NCBI GenBank assembly: GCA_001986395.2
Contig: MQVO02000021.1
Coordinates: forward strand, 310,001-374,000
DNA from: Irpex lacteus
Taxonomy: Eukaryota; Basidiomycota; Agaricomycetes; Polyporales; Irpicaceae
Direction: 5' to 3'
Length of the DNA: 64,000 bases
Positions within the stretch are counted from its first letter, which is position 1. Each line of letters starts with the position of its first letter. Shown here piece by piece: positions 10,984-23,137 of the stretch. The notes under the pieces were generated by a model. That model was not told the origin of the DNA. It saw only the letters and a program-made list of their open reading frames with translations, and made no database searches. Position numbers and translations under genes: made by a program.

Positions 10984-12247
10984 TCAGTCGTAGTTAAGTC
11001 CTCCGTCAACACTAATTATCTGACCTATCAACGGCCGTCAGCTAATTGAGAATAAAGTGCCACACGTAGCGACCAGGACCGAGTACTGACCTGTCACAAA
11101 ACTTGAGTCTGGCTGCACAAGGTAGGAGACCAACCCGGCAACGACGGATGGCTCAATAAGTCTGGTATCGCGAGGCAAGCCGATAGCCTGATCATAGCAA
11201 TTGAGACACTATCCTTAACTCAGAAAGATTGGAATCTTCCTATACTTACGTCGCGAACAATAGATCCAGTACCTCCGTGCTTCTCATCCGCCGGGTGAGC
11301 GACTAGTATGCAAGCCAATTATTCAGTAGTTCGAGCTTTTCCCACAAGAAGCCTCTTACTCATGGCGGTGTTGATCAGTCCAGGAGCGTATGCGTTCACG
11401 GTGATGTTATGCTCTTTTAGCTCCTTTGCTATATATGCACATGTGCGTGAGCCCGTTGTTACGTCCCTCGAATATTAGGGACTTGCACATCACATGCGTT
11501 AACCCGCGTATAGCAAACTTGGCGGCAGAGTACGCTCCCAGATGGATGCATCCTGGTGATCATGGTAAGCGTGAGTTAAGGATTGGCATAAATGAATAAG
11601 AAATCACCATTCTTCCCAGCAATAGAACATGCCCCTTCATAAGTAGAGAAAATGATGGGTCAGCGTTGAAAGTATGCCAGTCCATTTGTACTGCAAAATA
11701 TGCACAGACCAACTAATCTGCCGCCATTACCCTGCTTGATCATCTGAAGCGCTCCATATTTAAAACTGAGCATAGTACCACGAGCGTGAACGGCAAATAT
11801 GCTGTCCCAATCCTCCGTCGTAGCTGTGGATATACCATTCTAAGTGTGTATATTAGGTTCCTGAATCAAATGAACTCACATTCAACAACTGTCTTAGGCT
11901 TCTCATACCTGATAGCAATGCCGGCGTTGGCAATTAGCTAGACGAAAGGTCAAGATACCCCTAAGGGCTGCCAAACTCCACCACATAGAACGTACCACGT
12001 CGAGACTGCCCAACGTCTGTACAACACTCTCGACGGAGTTCTTGACCGAGGTCTCATCGGAGACATCCCCTACGACCCAGTGGGATCGTCTGCCGAGCTC
12101 GTTTATTTTCTTTGTCACAGCCTGCATTTGGTCCTCCTTCCCACGAACATCGAGAATTGCAACGTCAAGGCCGTCTTGAGCAAGTCGTAACGCAATAGCT
12201 TCGCCTATTCCTTGCGCCCCTCCCGTAATAAAGGCCACTCTGGTCAT
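10984..12247 (-). CDS. Short-chain dehydrogenase/reductase, copy 2
   Basis: Same family and exon order as the copy at 9027-10281. It starts MTRVAFITGGAQGIGEAIAL at 12247, contains ANAGIAIRYEKPK after the NAG motif, GACSIAGKNG, IHLGAYSAAKFAIRG with the catalytic Tyr and Lys, and AKELKEHNITVNAYAPG. It ends GQIISVDGGLNYD. All catalytic motifs are intact. The sequence after NAG differs clearly between the two copies (IGSDKGPGTVIE against IAIRYEKPKTVVE). That region borders the substrate pocket in this family, so the copies may have diverged in substrate. No frameshift or stop was seen when the exons were joined. Confidence 0.88.
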
Positions 12248-12862
12248 CTGTATGATCAGCTCGAGGTAACGCGAGAGCTACTTCCCTCCTGGGAGTGACC
12301 ACCAAGGTAGCTTTTATATTCCCTCTCACCATCAGCTTCTGGAGCGTGATAATCTGGACAAGGAACTTTACCGGGAGACCGTGGGACCTTGTGATATGTA
12401 CGACGTGCCCATGTATTGATGAGTACAGTGTACCATTCAGTCCCATGATCAGAGAAAAAGGACGCTATTTGTGACGGAGACAATGTTGATGCTTGTACTG
12501 ATGCTAGAGCACCCAAATATCATATCTATTGTCGAATATGCCTCGCAGTAAGTGCCACATGATTTCTCGAGGAATAACTGACCTTAATGATGATAAGTCG
12601 ACAGCATCATCGTTCACATGTACAGTGTATATCTCCAGGACGTAATCCCAATGCCATGATCCCGAACTTATGGATACTGCAGCCTTAGCCTATCTTACAT
12701 GTCCCGTGACGCGAGATCGGCCCTGAGGCATGAGCCTTCGGGCCCGTTATCATGCAAGCCGCAGAGGCGAAGCTTCTCCTTCATCTTTCTTCTTGGTCGC
12801 CTCAGCCGCCGCATCAACCTCCTTATCGTGTCGGTCATGCGTTCTAATCATAGGAAGACCGT
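12248..12862. other. Intergenic stretch
   Basis: Holds the promoter of the second dehydrogenase gene and the 3' flank of the membrane-protein gene to its right. A short Lys/Glu/Ala-rich frame on the minus strand (about 12745-12830) could be an extension of the neighbour's tail but is not supported. Confidence 0.35.
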
Positions 12863-14927
12863 TCAGCTCACCCAGTAATCACTTGTTACGACCGTTTCGC
12901 GATCAACACGTATTTTGGTTGCCTCGCTCTATAAAGAATTGAACACGCCATGTAAACCCTTGCAGATATATTTGCGTACCGAAGATCCGCTAACAGCTTT
13001 ACTGGCAGTCGGTAGAGCAGACAGCTCTATGGAATACCCTTCCTTCAGCGCTGCATCTCTCTTGATTCCCTGTCGGATGTTTAGCCTACGGTCGTCGATT
13101 GGATATTAGTACGTTAGTCTAACAGCAATCTACGCAATAAGTACTGAGTGATAATCTTGTACGTACATTGCAAGCATTGAGTTTGCGTAAACTGAAATGA
13201 GACCGTGTTAGCGATGTGACATCATGAATGCAATGCGCTCGAGAATAAGATTAGCTATACACACCCTTCGCTGACACCATCAAGAACCCCACATAGTGAA
13301 GCTCAGATCTGAACACATTAAACTGAATCGGCATTAAATGAGCTCCGCAAAGTACGCCTTAATTCTGCATACTTACTGTGGTTACGGTTATAATAGACGT
13401 CACCCTAGGTAAGGCGCAAATTCATCCAGCAAGGTCAAATTTGGGGCTATCTCTACCAGGCATCTCGGCACTCACATCGATACAGCACCGGCACCGAGCC
13501 CATATGACATCAACTTGTGAACAGTATTCTTTGTTGTTCTAAATATTCAATCATAAGTAATGTATCGTTAGAATCTATACTTAGTTTAATGGAGTTCAGG
13601 GTAGAGCATACGTACCTTGCTCTGGCCCTGGCATGGCTTCGATGGAGATAGAAAGCGAGTATCAAAGCTATAGATGAGTCTATGACGGCGCCGAGGGAGA
13701 GACTTGTATTAACGAGCCTCTACAGAAATCAGGCATAGGTCAGACCAATCGGCAATATGAAACCACCATTAGGATGACAAGAGTCTGAATACCTGGAAAG
13801 GCACGTTATGAGCCAACGTCTCCCATGTCTCGTGTCCAAACCTGTGCTTTTTAAGTAGAGCTCGAGGAAACCCTGGGTACTTGACACGAGCAGTACTTAC
13901 GAGAATGCGGTAGCTCCTTGATTTTAACACATATCAGCAAGCTGGAGCATACCACAAGAGTTACGTAGATAAACGCACTGAATCCGATCGCTACATTCAG
14001 GTAAGCGTATGAATTACCATAGGAAGTACGTGAGACTAACCTAGGCGAGTACACACTATAACGGCCTGTCGAGTTGATGACAGACAGTCCACATTTGAGC
14101 GTGAGAGAATTATCAAGCGAACATAACCAGCTTACCACATAGAGTGTGATGGGGATATTCTTGCTGACTATGCACAACAAGCGTTCGAGTGAGGAGGGGA
14201 AAGTCGCATTATATCACTCACATCGCCAGATCCTATAGATGTAGAATCTATGCAATAGTTATTTTAAACTAGTCAGTCCTAGGCAATACTGCGTACATAA
14301 AAAGTAATGGGCTTACGACTGCACTACGCCGCTGATAACCATCTGTGATAATTTGGGATCAAAGAACTGTATAACAACTTGCAATCAAAATACATACTTC
14401 CAAGTACACTGCCACCTACAAAAATGAGAATTAGAATCGACTGGTGTCAAGAAAGAAGACGGACTTACTCCTATGCTCCTAGAATATTTATTAAAATAAA
14501 TAGTGATGTGTCCACACAGTTTAACAAATAATCACTCACCATACACCATCAGTTAGAACCTTTTCCGGGTTGGCGAAGTCAATTACTAGATATGTGTACA
14601 TGATATGGACACAAAGGACAAAAAGCGACGTTTCTAGTAGACTGCAGATGGAGAGTGTGGTTGATACGACATCCTGGCATCGAGAAGGATCGATACTCAC
14701 CATAGCCCAACTACAAACGCCTTGATAGCGGCATGGTCGCGGTACGTCGTTAAGTAGAAATATACTTGGGCCAAGACAAGTCCATACAAGCTAGTCAGAC
14801 GCATGGCGATTATTGCCCGGCCACATTGCTAACAGTGTCAAATGACAGCAATCATGACTTACACGAATGAAAGCCAGATGATGACGACGCAAGGGCCTAT
14901 GAAGAATTGAAAGCTAGGCGGAGCCAT
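12863..14927 (-). CDS. Seven-helix membrane protein of the DUF6534-type family, member A
   Basis: Multi-pass membrane protein of a basidiomycete-expanded family that I recognise as DUF6534 (name from memory); function unknown. The start is MAPPSFQFFIGPCVVIIWLSF. Conserved blocks follow: LYGLVLAQVYFYLTTYRDH, LLETSLFVLCVHIMYTYLV, NTSLSLGAVIDSSIALILAF, and TKNTVHKLMSYGLGAGA. The family signature YANSMLAM and a LNIRQGIKRD start of the cytosolic tail come last. The gene is split into many small exons, some under 20 nt, with the same phases as members B-E. I place the stop at 12863-12865 after a 51-nt last intron (12929-12979), because the resulting tail IRVDRETVVTSDYWVS matches tails of other members. 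Without that splice the frame stops at 12929. Confidence 0.78.
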
Positions 14928-16470
14928 GGTTAAGTTTGTGTCGTGTGGACAAGGATAAGTGCAGGGGGCCATGATACCACAAGAGCAGGCTGCTATGTGG
15001 AGGGAGGTACTTATTAGCATCTAGTGCCTTCCGTCTATCGAGGGCTCATGATTGCTAGCACCCCAAGAATCACGATCTGATCTTAGAGCTCATGATAAGT
15101 GGACACGCGAAAGAGTAGTGTTCAAGCTCACTTGGTAAGTATAGCCACACCGGAGCGTTGATATATTAGGTCAAAACTCTCCTGGTGCTCACAATCCCGT
15201 TGTTGCCGCCTCCCAATTCAATAAATAGCCAGCTTATGTATACCACACAACCATAAGAGGAGTGGACCTCCATGAATAGCAATATGAATTCTAGAAAGTG
15301 ATATCAGCTTTGAAGGGATATGGTATTGATTCGGCTTACTAGATAGTTACTGAAGCTCGATAAAGGAAATAGCAGTGGTGCTCACTGACATGGGCGCGAT
15401 TCATGTTACTAAGTGTTAATTGAGAGTCTCAGGTTTAGCTGAGGATGCATCGCCTCTTTACACACTACAAGCGAGGGCGTGCGACCGAAGCTGACGATGA
15501 CGGATGAGATCGCTGAACTTTACAGCTCATAGTCAGACTTGTTGGCTTTGAGCTGGAGGCAAACAAACGACGTCAGTATATTATATGATAAATGTAACAA
15601 GCGGGAAAGGGCTTAGCAGAATTCATTGGCGGGCCTTCTACCGCTCTCGAGGACTGAGTAGCATTAGCGCATCATGATCATCTGTCGTCTGTCAGATAGC
15701 AAAGAATAGAGTAACTTAATGAGCATGCTTTCGGTACGTACATAACTTCTCTCGAGAGTCAGAGGGCGTTGTGACTGGCAAAACGAGGCTGTCCATTACC
15801 CAAACCAACGCTCACACTAGAGTCACTTGACATAATAGACAGCCGAGGCTGCTCATATATATCTTGAATGATATCGCAAACATTGGCTTGAAGCTTGAAG
15901 GATCATGGAAAGCTGATGAGATTGGGAAATTATGGCGTAGAAAAGAGCACCCGCTGGATCATGCAGCTTTTGAAGCCGCGATCTGCTGCAAAGTGGTGAC
16001 AGGTGAGTTTGACAGCCATTTTGAATTCGTAGAAGGTAGGACACGGACCTTGCGTCGTCGTAGTATACGCAAGCAGGTTGGGGTTATCCTATTGTGACAG
16101 AAACCAGAAATATGGTCAACTAGTTAGTGCCAGCTCCGGAATTCATGCTTGTTAGCGACGTACGTCTTCCCCTTCTCACGTAGGCTTTGAGGCTGTTACA
16201 TATCACAGCATGGATGAGATGATCTATCTGGAGCACGTCTGTGCTGCTCATGGGAGGAACATTGCCATAAGTACTGCGAGTCGGAACTTAGGAATACTGA
16301 TACTCTCGTTAACGACTCGGAGCCTAATACTCTCAGAGTCAGAGTCAACGAGGCCGGAGTCGGCGCAGGTTGGACACAAGCAGTTGCCCCATACGGGGAT
16401 CACATGATTGTTCGGCAACTCGGCCACACGTGCTCAAGATAGCGATCCCACGGCGACGTACTATGCTTTC
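14928..16470. other. Long intergenic stretch, no gene called
   Basis: About 1.5 kb upstream of member A. A 77-codon plus-strand frame at 15864-16097 has no recognised family. I see no repeats or RNA genes. Confidence 0.4.
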
Positions 16471-16961
16471 TGGGGAGTTCGGAAACGCTCGTTTTTACGA
16501 ACTCCCCAAACTCTTGCCTCTAAGATGACCCCGCACATTCAGAAATAATATATGTTGTAGAGCATATGAGTGCGCATCTTTTGGTGTAAAATTCATGATG
16601 ATACGAAGAGAGGGAGGACGGGAATCGTAGTACGAGTCAGAAACTCGACTTTTGCATAGCTCATCCGGCCGTGATCGATGAGATTTCTCGTGATGCACAT
16701 GCGCGCGGCCCATGATTTCAGTTGGGAAGAGATACATAGTACCTATATATGCTAATTCCCCAGCCCGATTATGCTGAATACAGCTCAAACGTAGTGTATA
16801 GGAAGTTCGTAAAAATGTCCGTGACATTGGGACTCACGCATATTCAAACACCGCCATCAGTATAGGCCATTGCGTTTAGAGTCCGATGATGCCCCTTCCT
16901 TATTCAGTAATGATTCGAACATGCGAGTGTGACAAACCGTGACAGATTTCCGAACTCCCCA
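16471..16961. repeat. Possible small inverted-repeat element (MITE-like)
   Basis: Perfect 15-bp inverted repeats TGGGGAGTTCGGAAA (16471-16485) and TTTCCGAACTCCCCA (16947-16961) bound about 491 bp. The left repeat also pairs with CGAACTCCCCA at 16498-16508 to form a tight hairpin, and a diverged copy (GGAAGTTCGTAAAAATGTCC) begins near 16801. No target duplication is visible, so the class is open. Confidence 0.4.
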
Positions 16962-17255
16962 TACGAAAAAGTCTCTTCCCCGGCATCCAGCCGTAGACAC
17001 AAGTACCCCCTCGTAAAATATGAGATATTCATATATTATGCATAATATACGCACACACACTACTATCCAAATTTGAGGGAGAAAGGTCCCAAGACGCACG
17101 AGCAATGGGCGACGCGACCATTTTGTTCCGAACACCCCAGAAAGCATAGTACGATGCCAGGCTGTTTTCTCCTTTTGGCGGTTTAACTTTGACCGCCATA
17201 AGTCAAGTTCGAGCTTTCCGCTTGACATACCTCAGAGCCCCGTTAAACACAGGTA

Positions 17256-18542
17256 ATGGACCAGCCCCCAAAGAAGAAGGTGAAGACAACCCCGCAAGGT
17301 TTTCGTGGGTTTGTGCCTGTAGCTGGTGAGGTCGCAGGAAAGAAGACGACTCAGAGCATACCTCGCGAAATCTCAGCAGTGCCCCTCGACCATCTCACTC
17401 TCGACCCGATGCAGAGGACTGCTCTCGATGCTATATATAACGCAGGCAAGAACTACCTCGGGGTATTTGATTCCCTTAAAGAAGAAGAACAAGTCTCAGC
17501 GGGGTCAATCTTGGCAGCCAAGCGCCTGGATACCGATGCACGGCAGTGTATCGACAATAGATGGAATATTAAATGGTCTGTGAAGAAGGGGAAAGGGAGA
17601 AATGAAACTTCCCGAGTGCTTTATCAGTGGTAGGTATTGTTGGGCCGGCATTTGGCGAACAGAACCAATTGACTTTAACTGGTTTGTTGATGTTGTAGCT
17701 CCTGTGGTTATGATCATACGGTTGCTGGGTCGAAGAAGCGACTTGCTGCTGTCCCCTTTACTGGCTGCTTAGCTCATGCTGAAGTGGTTTGCGAAGTACA
17801 AACGCACCATGTACTTCTTATCCGAGGATACCTCGAGCACAACGAAGGATGCTTGACCGCCGAATACACTCGCGCCCCGACCTTGCCGGTTCATCCCATC
17901 GTATATCAACATGCCCTAGAACAGCTGAAGAAAGGCATGACTTGGAAGCAGGTCAAGGACAGCAACCATTCCATGTACACTGCTCGGACGTACCCTGATA
18001 TGCCTAGAGATCTTGGTTCTTCCCGATACCGATGGATCCTTCATACAACCGACCACCGCTCTCTCTATCGTCAGTTCTCCCGTATGAAGGGTACCGGCGT
18101 GACGCAGGACGATCGCACGAACGCCCATGACTCGGAGTCACTGGACCTCGACGAAGATGACGAAGACGACAAACGTGTTCTCGAGACATTGCAACCTGAA
18201 CACAGCACTCCCACTGTAACGGAAAACGAATTGGACTTGCCTTCAATGACCGCCGCCATGTCTGGGACTTCGTCTGATTTCAGTGGCGATCAGAGCGAGC
18301 TGAGCCTCCGACTCTCCGAACTCGATGAAATCATGAAGCAGCCTGCCAATGGCCAAACAGTGTCTCGTGCATTGCGTGGATTGGAGAAGATCGCACCTCT
18401 GCTGGCGCAATCGGTCGCACAGCTGAAGCATGTAGATTTCGAGCAGTTACCTGATGGTGATGCTGCCAGAGATATCGTTAAGATATTCGGATCTGCTTTA
18501 CGCGGCGTCACTCTTCAGCTGGATCGCATGCTGGAAGCTTAA
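17256..18542 (+). CDS. Transposase-derived zinc-finger protein (FAR1/MULE-type N-terminal region without the transposase core)
   Basis: Two exons, 17256-17629 and 17699-18542, give 405 residues. The N-terminus is basic (MDQPPKKKVKTTPQG), a likely nuclear signal. A metal-binding region spans the intron: CSCGYDHTVAGSKKR, then PFTGCLAHAEV and IRGYLEHNEGC. A conserved helical block follows (HPIVYQHALEQLKKGMTW, then DLGSSRYRWILHTTDHRSLYRQF). From memory this order is the DNA-binding front half of large mushroom proteins related to MULE/FAR1 transposases. Here no DDE transposase domain follows. Instead there are an acidic stretch (LDLDEDDEDDKR) and a helical C-terminus. The frame is intact, so it may be a domesticated regulator or a cleanly truncated relic. 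It is convergent with the phospholipase gene. Confidence 0.7.
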
Positions 18543-19040
18543 CGTTCCTACCGCTCCACTTCCACCTTCACCGTCAACGTCCATCTCCTCCAGGACCTCC
18601 ACCTAAGGCCGCTCTGATTCCAGTCAAACCGCCGCCGACCAATGGAAGGTAACCTTCCTGCTAAGGCAGCTGCTTGTGTCGGCCCCTTGGGTCAGCGTCC
18701 TTTGGTCAACTCGAACGACGGTCTCTGGTAGTACTTGACAAGGCCTCGGTTCGTTCATTCCGCTATGTCGATCTACAATAAATTATGCAATTGTTGTTTA
18801 TGATGGTATACTACAAACGACCTGAACGGCCGCGGAATGTGTGAGGGATCAGTGAGTGCGCGGTTGCAAGATTACAAAAATACAGCGTAGATGATGCATG
18901 GAGTGAGATGAATTGAGATTAGATGAGCACGAGGTGGGTTGCGCATGTAAGCAGACCAAGGACCAGCATGATATGCAAATATGCAAAGAGACGAAGGGAG
19001 CGAACGCGAGGATAGGATCTCATGAGGAAAGAGGGAGAGA
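18543..19040. other. Convergent 3' flanks with a polyadenylation signal
   Basis: Separates two converging genes. AATAAA at 18777-18782 is a plausible poly(A) signal for the rightward gene. No coding signature seen. Confidence 0.45.
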
Positions 19041-22000
19041 TCACGCCCTGCCCGGAGAGATAGGCACGTCGCGGATGCTCGAATGAATGAAGAGTGTTGA
19101 GAACAGATACTGCGAGAGCTGTGCATCATGCAACGCGAGGTGTCGATAACCTACAGATGACACTCCATAATCAGCACAAAGCTCCCATGGAACGTAAACA
19201 GGTAGATAAAGACACTCACCGAGGTTCAGATTTGCCAGACTGGTGCAATACACCGCCAGCGGCTCTTCATCGTCCTTGTCCTCCTGACGCACAGCAAAGC
19301 GCACAAACACCAAATCCTTCATCCCTCCCACGCAGTCAAAGGGCAAACTCAAACTCTGCTCCCACACAGGATTGAACCCATTGTTCTTCACCACGAACGT
19401 CTTCACTGTGACCGTCCGCGCCGAAGTGGCCGAGAGCGACGACTGCGTGGTGTTTGGAGGAGAGTAGGACCGGGAAGGCGAAGAGGTGGGCGGCAGGAAG
19501 GGAGAGTGCGTCCAATCTGGGATGTGGAGAGAGATCTCGACGTACGGGTCCAGGATTGACTTGTCGATGATCTCACGACCGAGCGAGTCCTTGGGACGAG
19601 GCAGCTGCTGCGCGGAAATGACTGTGATGTCCAGAAAATGCTGCGTCCGCTGAGCTAACAACTGCTTGTCCGCGTTCCGCAGTGCAGTCGGCTTCAACAC
19701 GTATCCAAGCCTATTGTTTCGCTGAAACATCGCGTGGTTGATCATGTACCCCAGATCTGCATTGACGTACGTGCAAGCACAGACATTAGTATAATGACCT
19801 TGCTGATGTAAGCAAACTTGAACTGACCAAACGTCTGCCAGTTAATCGCCACCAACTGGCACCCCGCACTCCAATACCGATGCGGCTCATAATTCGTCGA
19901 CCCAATCCTCGTCCCTTTAGGATACGTCCGTACGAGATGCGTCTTGTTATGCTTGATCAAGTCCATCATTCCCTGCTTCAGAACCTTGTTCGCCGTGCTC
20001 TCACTCAGCGAGAACACATGTTCCGGCGCATAGACTTCTTTCTTGTTGATACCGCGGCATTTGACACCGACCGTATAGACGAGAAGAGCGACCAGCTCGA
20101 ACGACATGCGCACTTTCGTCTTCCCCTTGTCCGGGTTAAGGTTTGGAGAAGAGAGCGGGCCGGAGCCGGAGCTGGGGTTCGTAGTGGTAAGCGGCGGACG
20201 TGAAGACGACGAGTTAGAGTTCGAGGCACGACGGGGATTGACACGACCGAGCACTTTCTTCGCCTTCGACAACTCAGACTTGAAGCCTTTGATCATCTCA
20301 GCTTCGTTATCTCGTGCCTTGCGCAGCTCATGCTTGAGCTCCTTCTTCACTTCGTCCTTAAAGTCCGTATCAGACGCAGAGGTCTCCGTCGAAGTGGACG
20401 AAGACTCCGTGTCGACGCTGACTTCGGTCTCCTGGATTCCATCCTCGGCGGTGACGTACAGGTTCTTCGCCTTCAGCAGCACCATACCCTTGAGGTCCTC
20501 TGGACTGGGCAGCACCTCGATCTTGGGCCTGCCCTCAACAGGTGCCTTCACCAGTGCATCACCAAATACTTCGCTCATTATTGAAGCGATCAGGGCTTGC
20601 TGCGCCAACCCACAATGAACTTCTGCGGAGATGATGATGGGGTACGGAGAGGTGATGAAGGCGTAGCGCATGATGGCCTGGCAGATGTCGCGAAGAGCGA
20701 TACGAGTGGTAAGGGTCTTGCCATGGTAGATGACTGGCTCCGTTTCTCCGTCGTAGATGTCAACTAAGAGTGACAATGTGTTCGTCAGACTACGTGCATG
20801 AATACGAGCAGCTTGGACTTACGTTCGACACTACGGCAGCTATGCAGCAGGGCGCGAATGTACCCTTCGATCGTACTTTCGCCCACAAGCTGATGTCCGA
20901 CCAAATACGTGTTGTGCGAGCTAGAAATATAGTACTCAGGCAACGGTCTCGTCATATCATGGCTATCGTCGTGGAACGCCGAGTTATCCGGAGACAACAA
21001 GAACGACGTGAACGCTCTCGAGGTCAAGACACCAGTCTCGTGAGTCAGCGTAGGAGGCGTGGTATCGACGAGCGATGCCGCAGGGGGCGATGTCGAGGTG
21101 CTGATGGATAGCTGAGATGTGGAGGCCGGGGAGGTGCTCACGGATCCTGGAGGGCCGTCGGTGGAATGTGGAGGGTTCATGCCGGCAGTGATAGCAGCGG
21201 AGTGGATGGCAAGTTCGAGAGCGTTGCGGGCTGGAGAGGCTGGTGGGTTCGCGCAAGAACCGCTACCGTCGTCCGGGAAGCATGCATACTTGACGAACAG
21301 CTTCTGCAAGGAAGCCTCGTCCAGTGTTGACTACAAAAAAGTGTTAGAGCATTAATCTAACTAAGTAGGATAAACGACGCGCCTTCTGCTCATTACGCAT
21401 GAACGCCGCGAACACAGGATAGCGCATATAGCCGTCATTGCTGCTCGACGATGCCACCAGCTTCTTGAAAAGCCGATCAAGTTCAGGTCGCGCCTTCAAA
21501 GCTTTCACGAACTTTCGGAAGTCGCTAAAATCCAAATATCCACGACTCTGACTGTCGGCGGCCTACTCTCAACCGCCCATGAGAAACCCGCCCAACACCA
21601 TCACCAACGAAACACTCACCGAGAATCTCCTCATCAAGTCATCCCGACTAGGGTTGATATTGAGCCTGCGACACATCCTCTCAACGTCGTCAAAGTCCAG
21701 CCTCTGATCCTTCTCCTCGTCCGCGCCCTTCCAAAACTGCTTCTCCCACACCGCCTGCCGCATAGTCCCATGTCCCAGCCCGCTCATCAGCTGTTTCCGG
21801 ATGTCGTACAGCCTGCGGATGGTTTGCGCCCACATCTGGAAGACATCCCGCGTCGCCGCGATGAGATGGAGAGTCTTGTACGAGCCGTCCATGATGTAGA
21901 TGAGCGTGAGCCACCGATCTTCGTAGTCTGCTGCCAACTGGAACTGCTCGCGGTAGTATCGTGCGTCGGCATTTGTGCGTATCTCTTTGATGGTCTCGAT

Positions 22001-23137
22001 AGGTACTGGGTACATAGAACACGAGAGATGAGATTATTGAAGTAATGAGATGAGTATAAAAAACTCACTGATACGGAGCTTCTTTGACTGCCATATTATC
22101 TGACCCTCGTCTGCGTCGAGCCGGAAGAAGTACCGTTTCTGCTTCTTGGCGGAGACTTTGAGCATAGGCACGCCATTGAGGAGAAGTGGGGGTATCGTGA
22201 AGTCGTTGGCGGCGGAGGCGCCAGGAGACAAAGGCGACGATGGTGACTGCAAAGTGTCGATCGACGCCCGTCGAAGAGGATCTGCGTGCGTGGGCTCGAC
22301 GATGGTAGGAAGAGGTGCTTGCTGTGGGTTCTCGCTTTGAGTATCGAGCGAGTGTGGGCTTGAAATTGCTGGCTGTTCTGCCTCCGGCGCTGGCGCTGAG
22401 GTCGTCGCATCGTTCGTCGGTGAAAGCTCAGACATACTGGCTGCAAAGACAGACTCAGATGCGTACACGTCGACGTTGTAGTCAGAGACACCAGAGACAC
22501 GAGGTCGGTTCCACAAACCGTCTGAGTACGACCTCCCGTGACGTTTGGTCACTGGCACGCCACCAGCTGGAGACGATGAGCTCTGACCACCACGAGGCGC
22601 AGCAAGCCTGGGCGATGCCGGCGGTGAGATCGATCCGACCATAACAAAATCATCGCTTGTCGGAGTCGTGATTGGCGTTGTTTCATGGTTGCTTGTCGTT
22701 CGTCCGTGCTGTGACCTTGCCGACCGAGACCGCGAAATATACGCACCACCGACGCTTTTCACCTCTTTGAACTTTCTCTTGATGCTCCCACCAAATCCAA
22801 GCGATCTGGACGACCCTCCATCACTTGTTCTTCTCGCCACCCTACTAGAAGATCCCACTGTTGCACCTGGGGCCGAGGACGCGTAGGACGAGACGGTATT
22901 CGAGTGCGGTCGATTGTGCACTTTCTGAGACGGCGGAGAGAGAGGTGGTGACCAGGCGAGCGCTTCTGTCTGGGGGTTGGTAGTGTCTATAATCGCGGGC
23001 ACAGGCTGGCCGTTCGTCGTCAACAGATTCCCAGCGCGACGCACTAAACGTCTGTCCCGAAAGACTTCAGACTTCTGCGAGTCCGCTGTCTCTGACCGTG
23101 CAGGTACCTTGCGTGACTTGAGAGGAGATCCCACCAT
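19041..23137 (-). CDS. PLC1: Phosphoinositide-specific phospholipase C
   Basis: Hydrolyses PIP2 to diacylglycerol and IP3 at the plasma membrane. The domains are in the standard order. A long Ser/Pro-rich N-terminal region of about 330 residues is followed by a PH domain split by an intron ([20 protein letters not shown] ... [20 protein letters not shown]). EF-hand-like repeats come next ([30 protein letters not shown]), then the X box with the catalytic histidines ([37 protein letters not shown]). A charged coiled-coil/Ser-rich X-Y linker follows. The Y box has [20 protein letters not shown] and LGYVLKP, and a C2 domain ([16 protein letters not shown] ... [10 protein letters not shown] ... 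GFNPVWEQ) completes the protein. The start is the ATG at 23137 in a strong context (CACCATGG). The stop is at 19041-19043. About five or six introns are needed. The last is 3n long and lacks a stop, so its retention would keep frame. Confidence 0.93.

Noticed and set aside
12730..12942. A 70-codon plus-strand frame over the end of membrane-protein member A
   Set aside because: Overlaps the tail exon and last intron of member A on the other strand. Composition fits antisense of Lys/Glu-rich sequence.
20106..20618. A 170-codon plus-strand frame inside the phospholipase C gene
   Set aside because: Antisense to the X-Y linker and X box, whose motifs are unmistakable on the minus strand. The plus frame has only Ser/Phe-rich composition.
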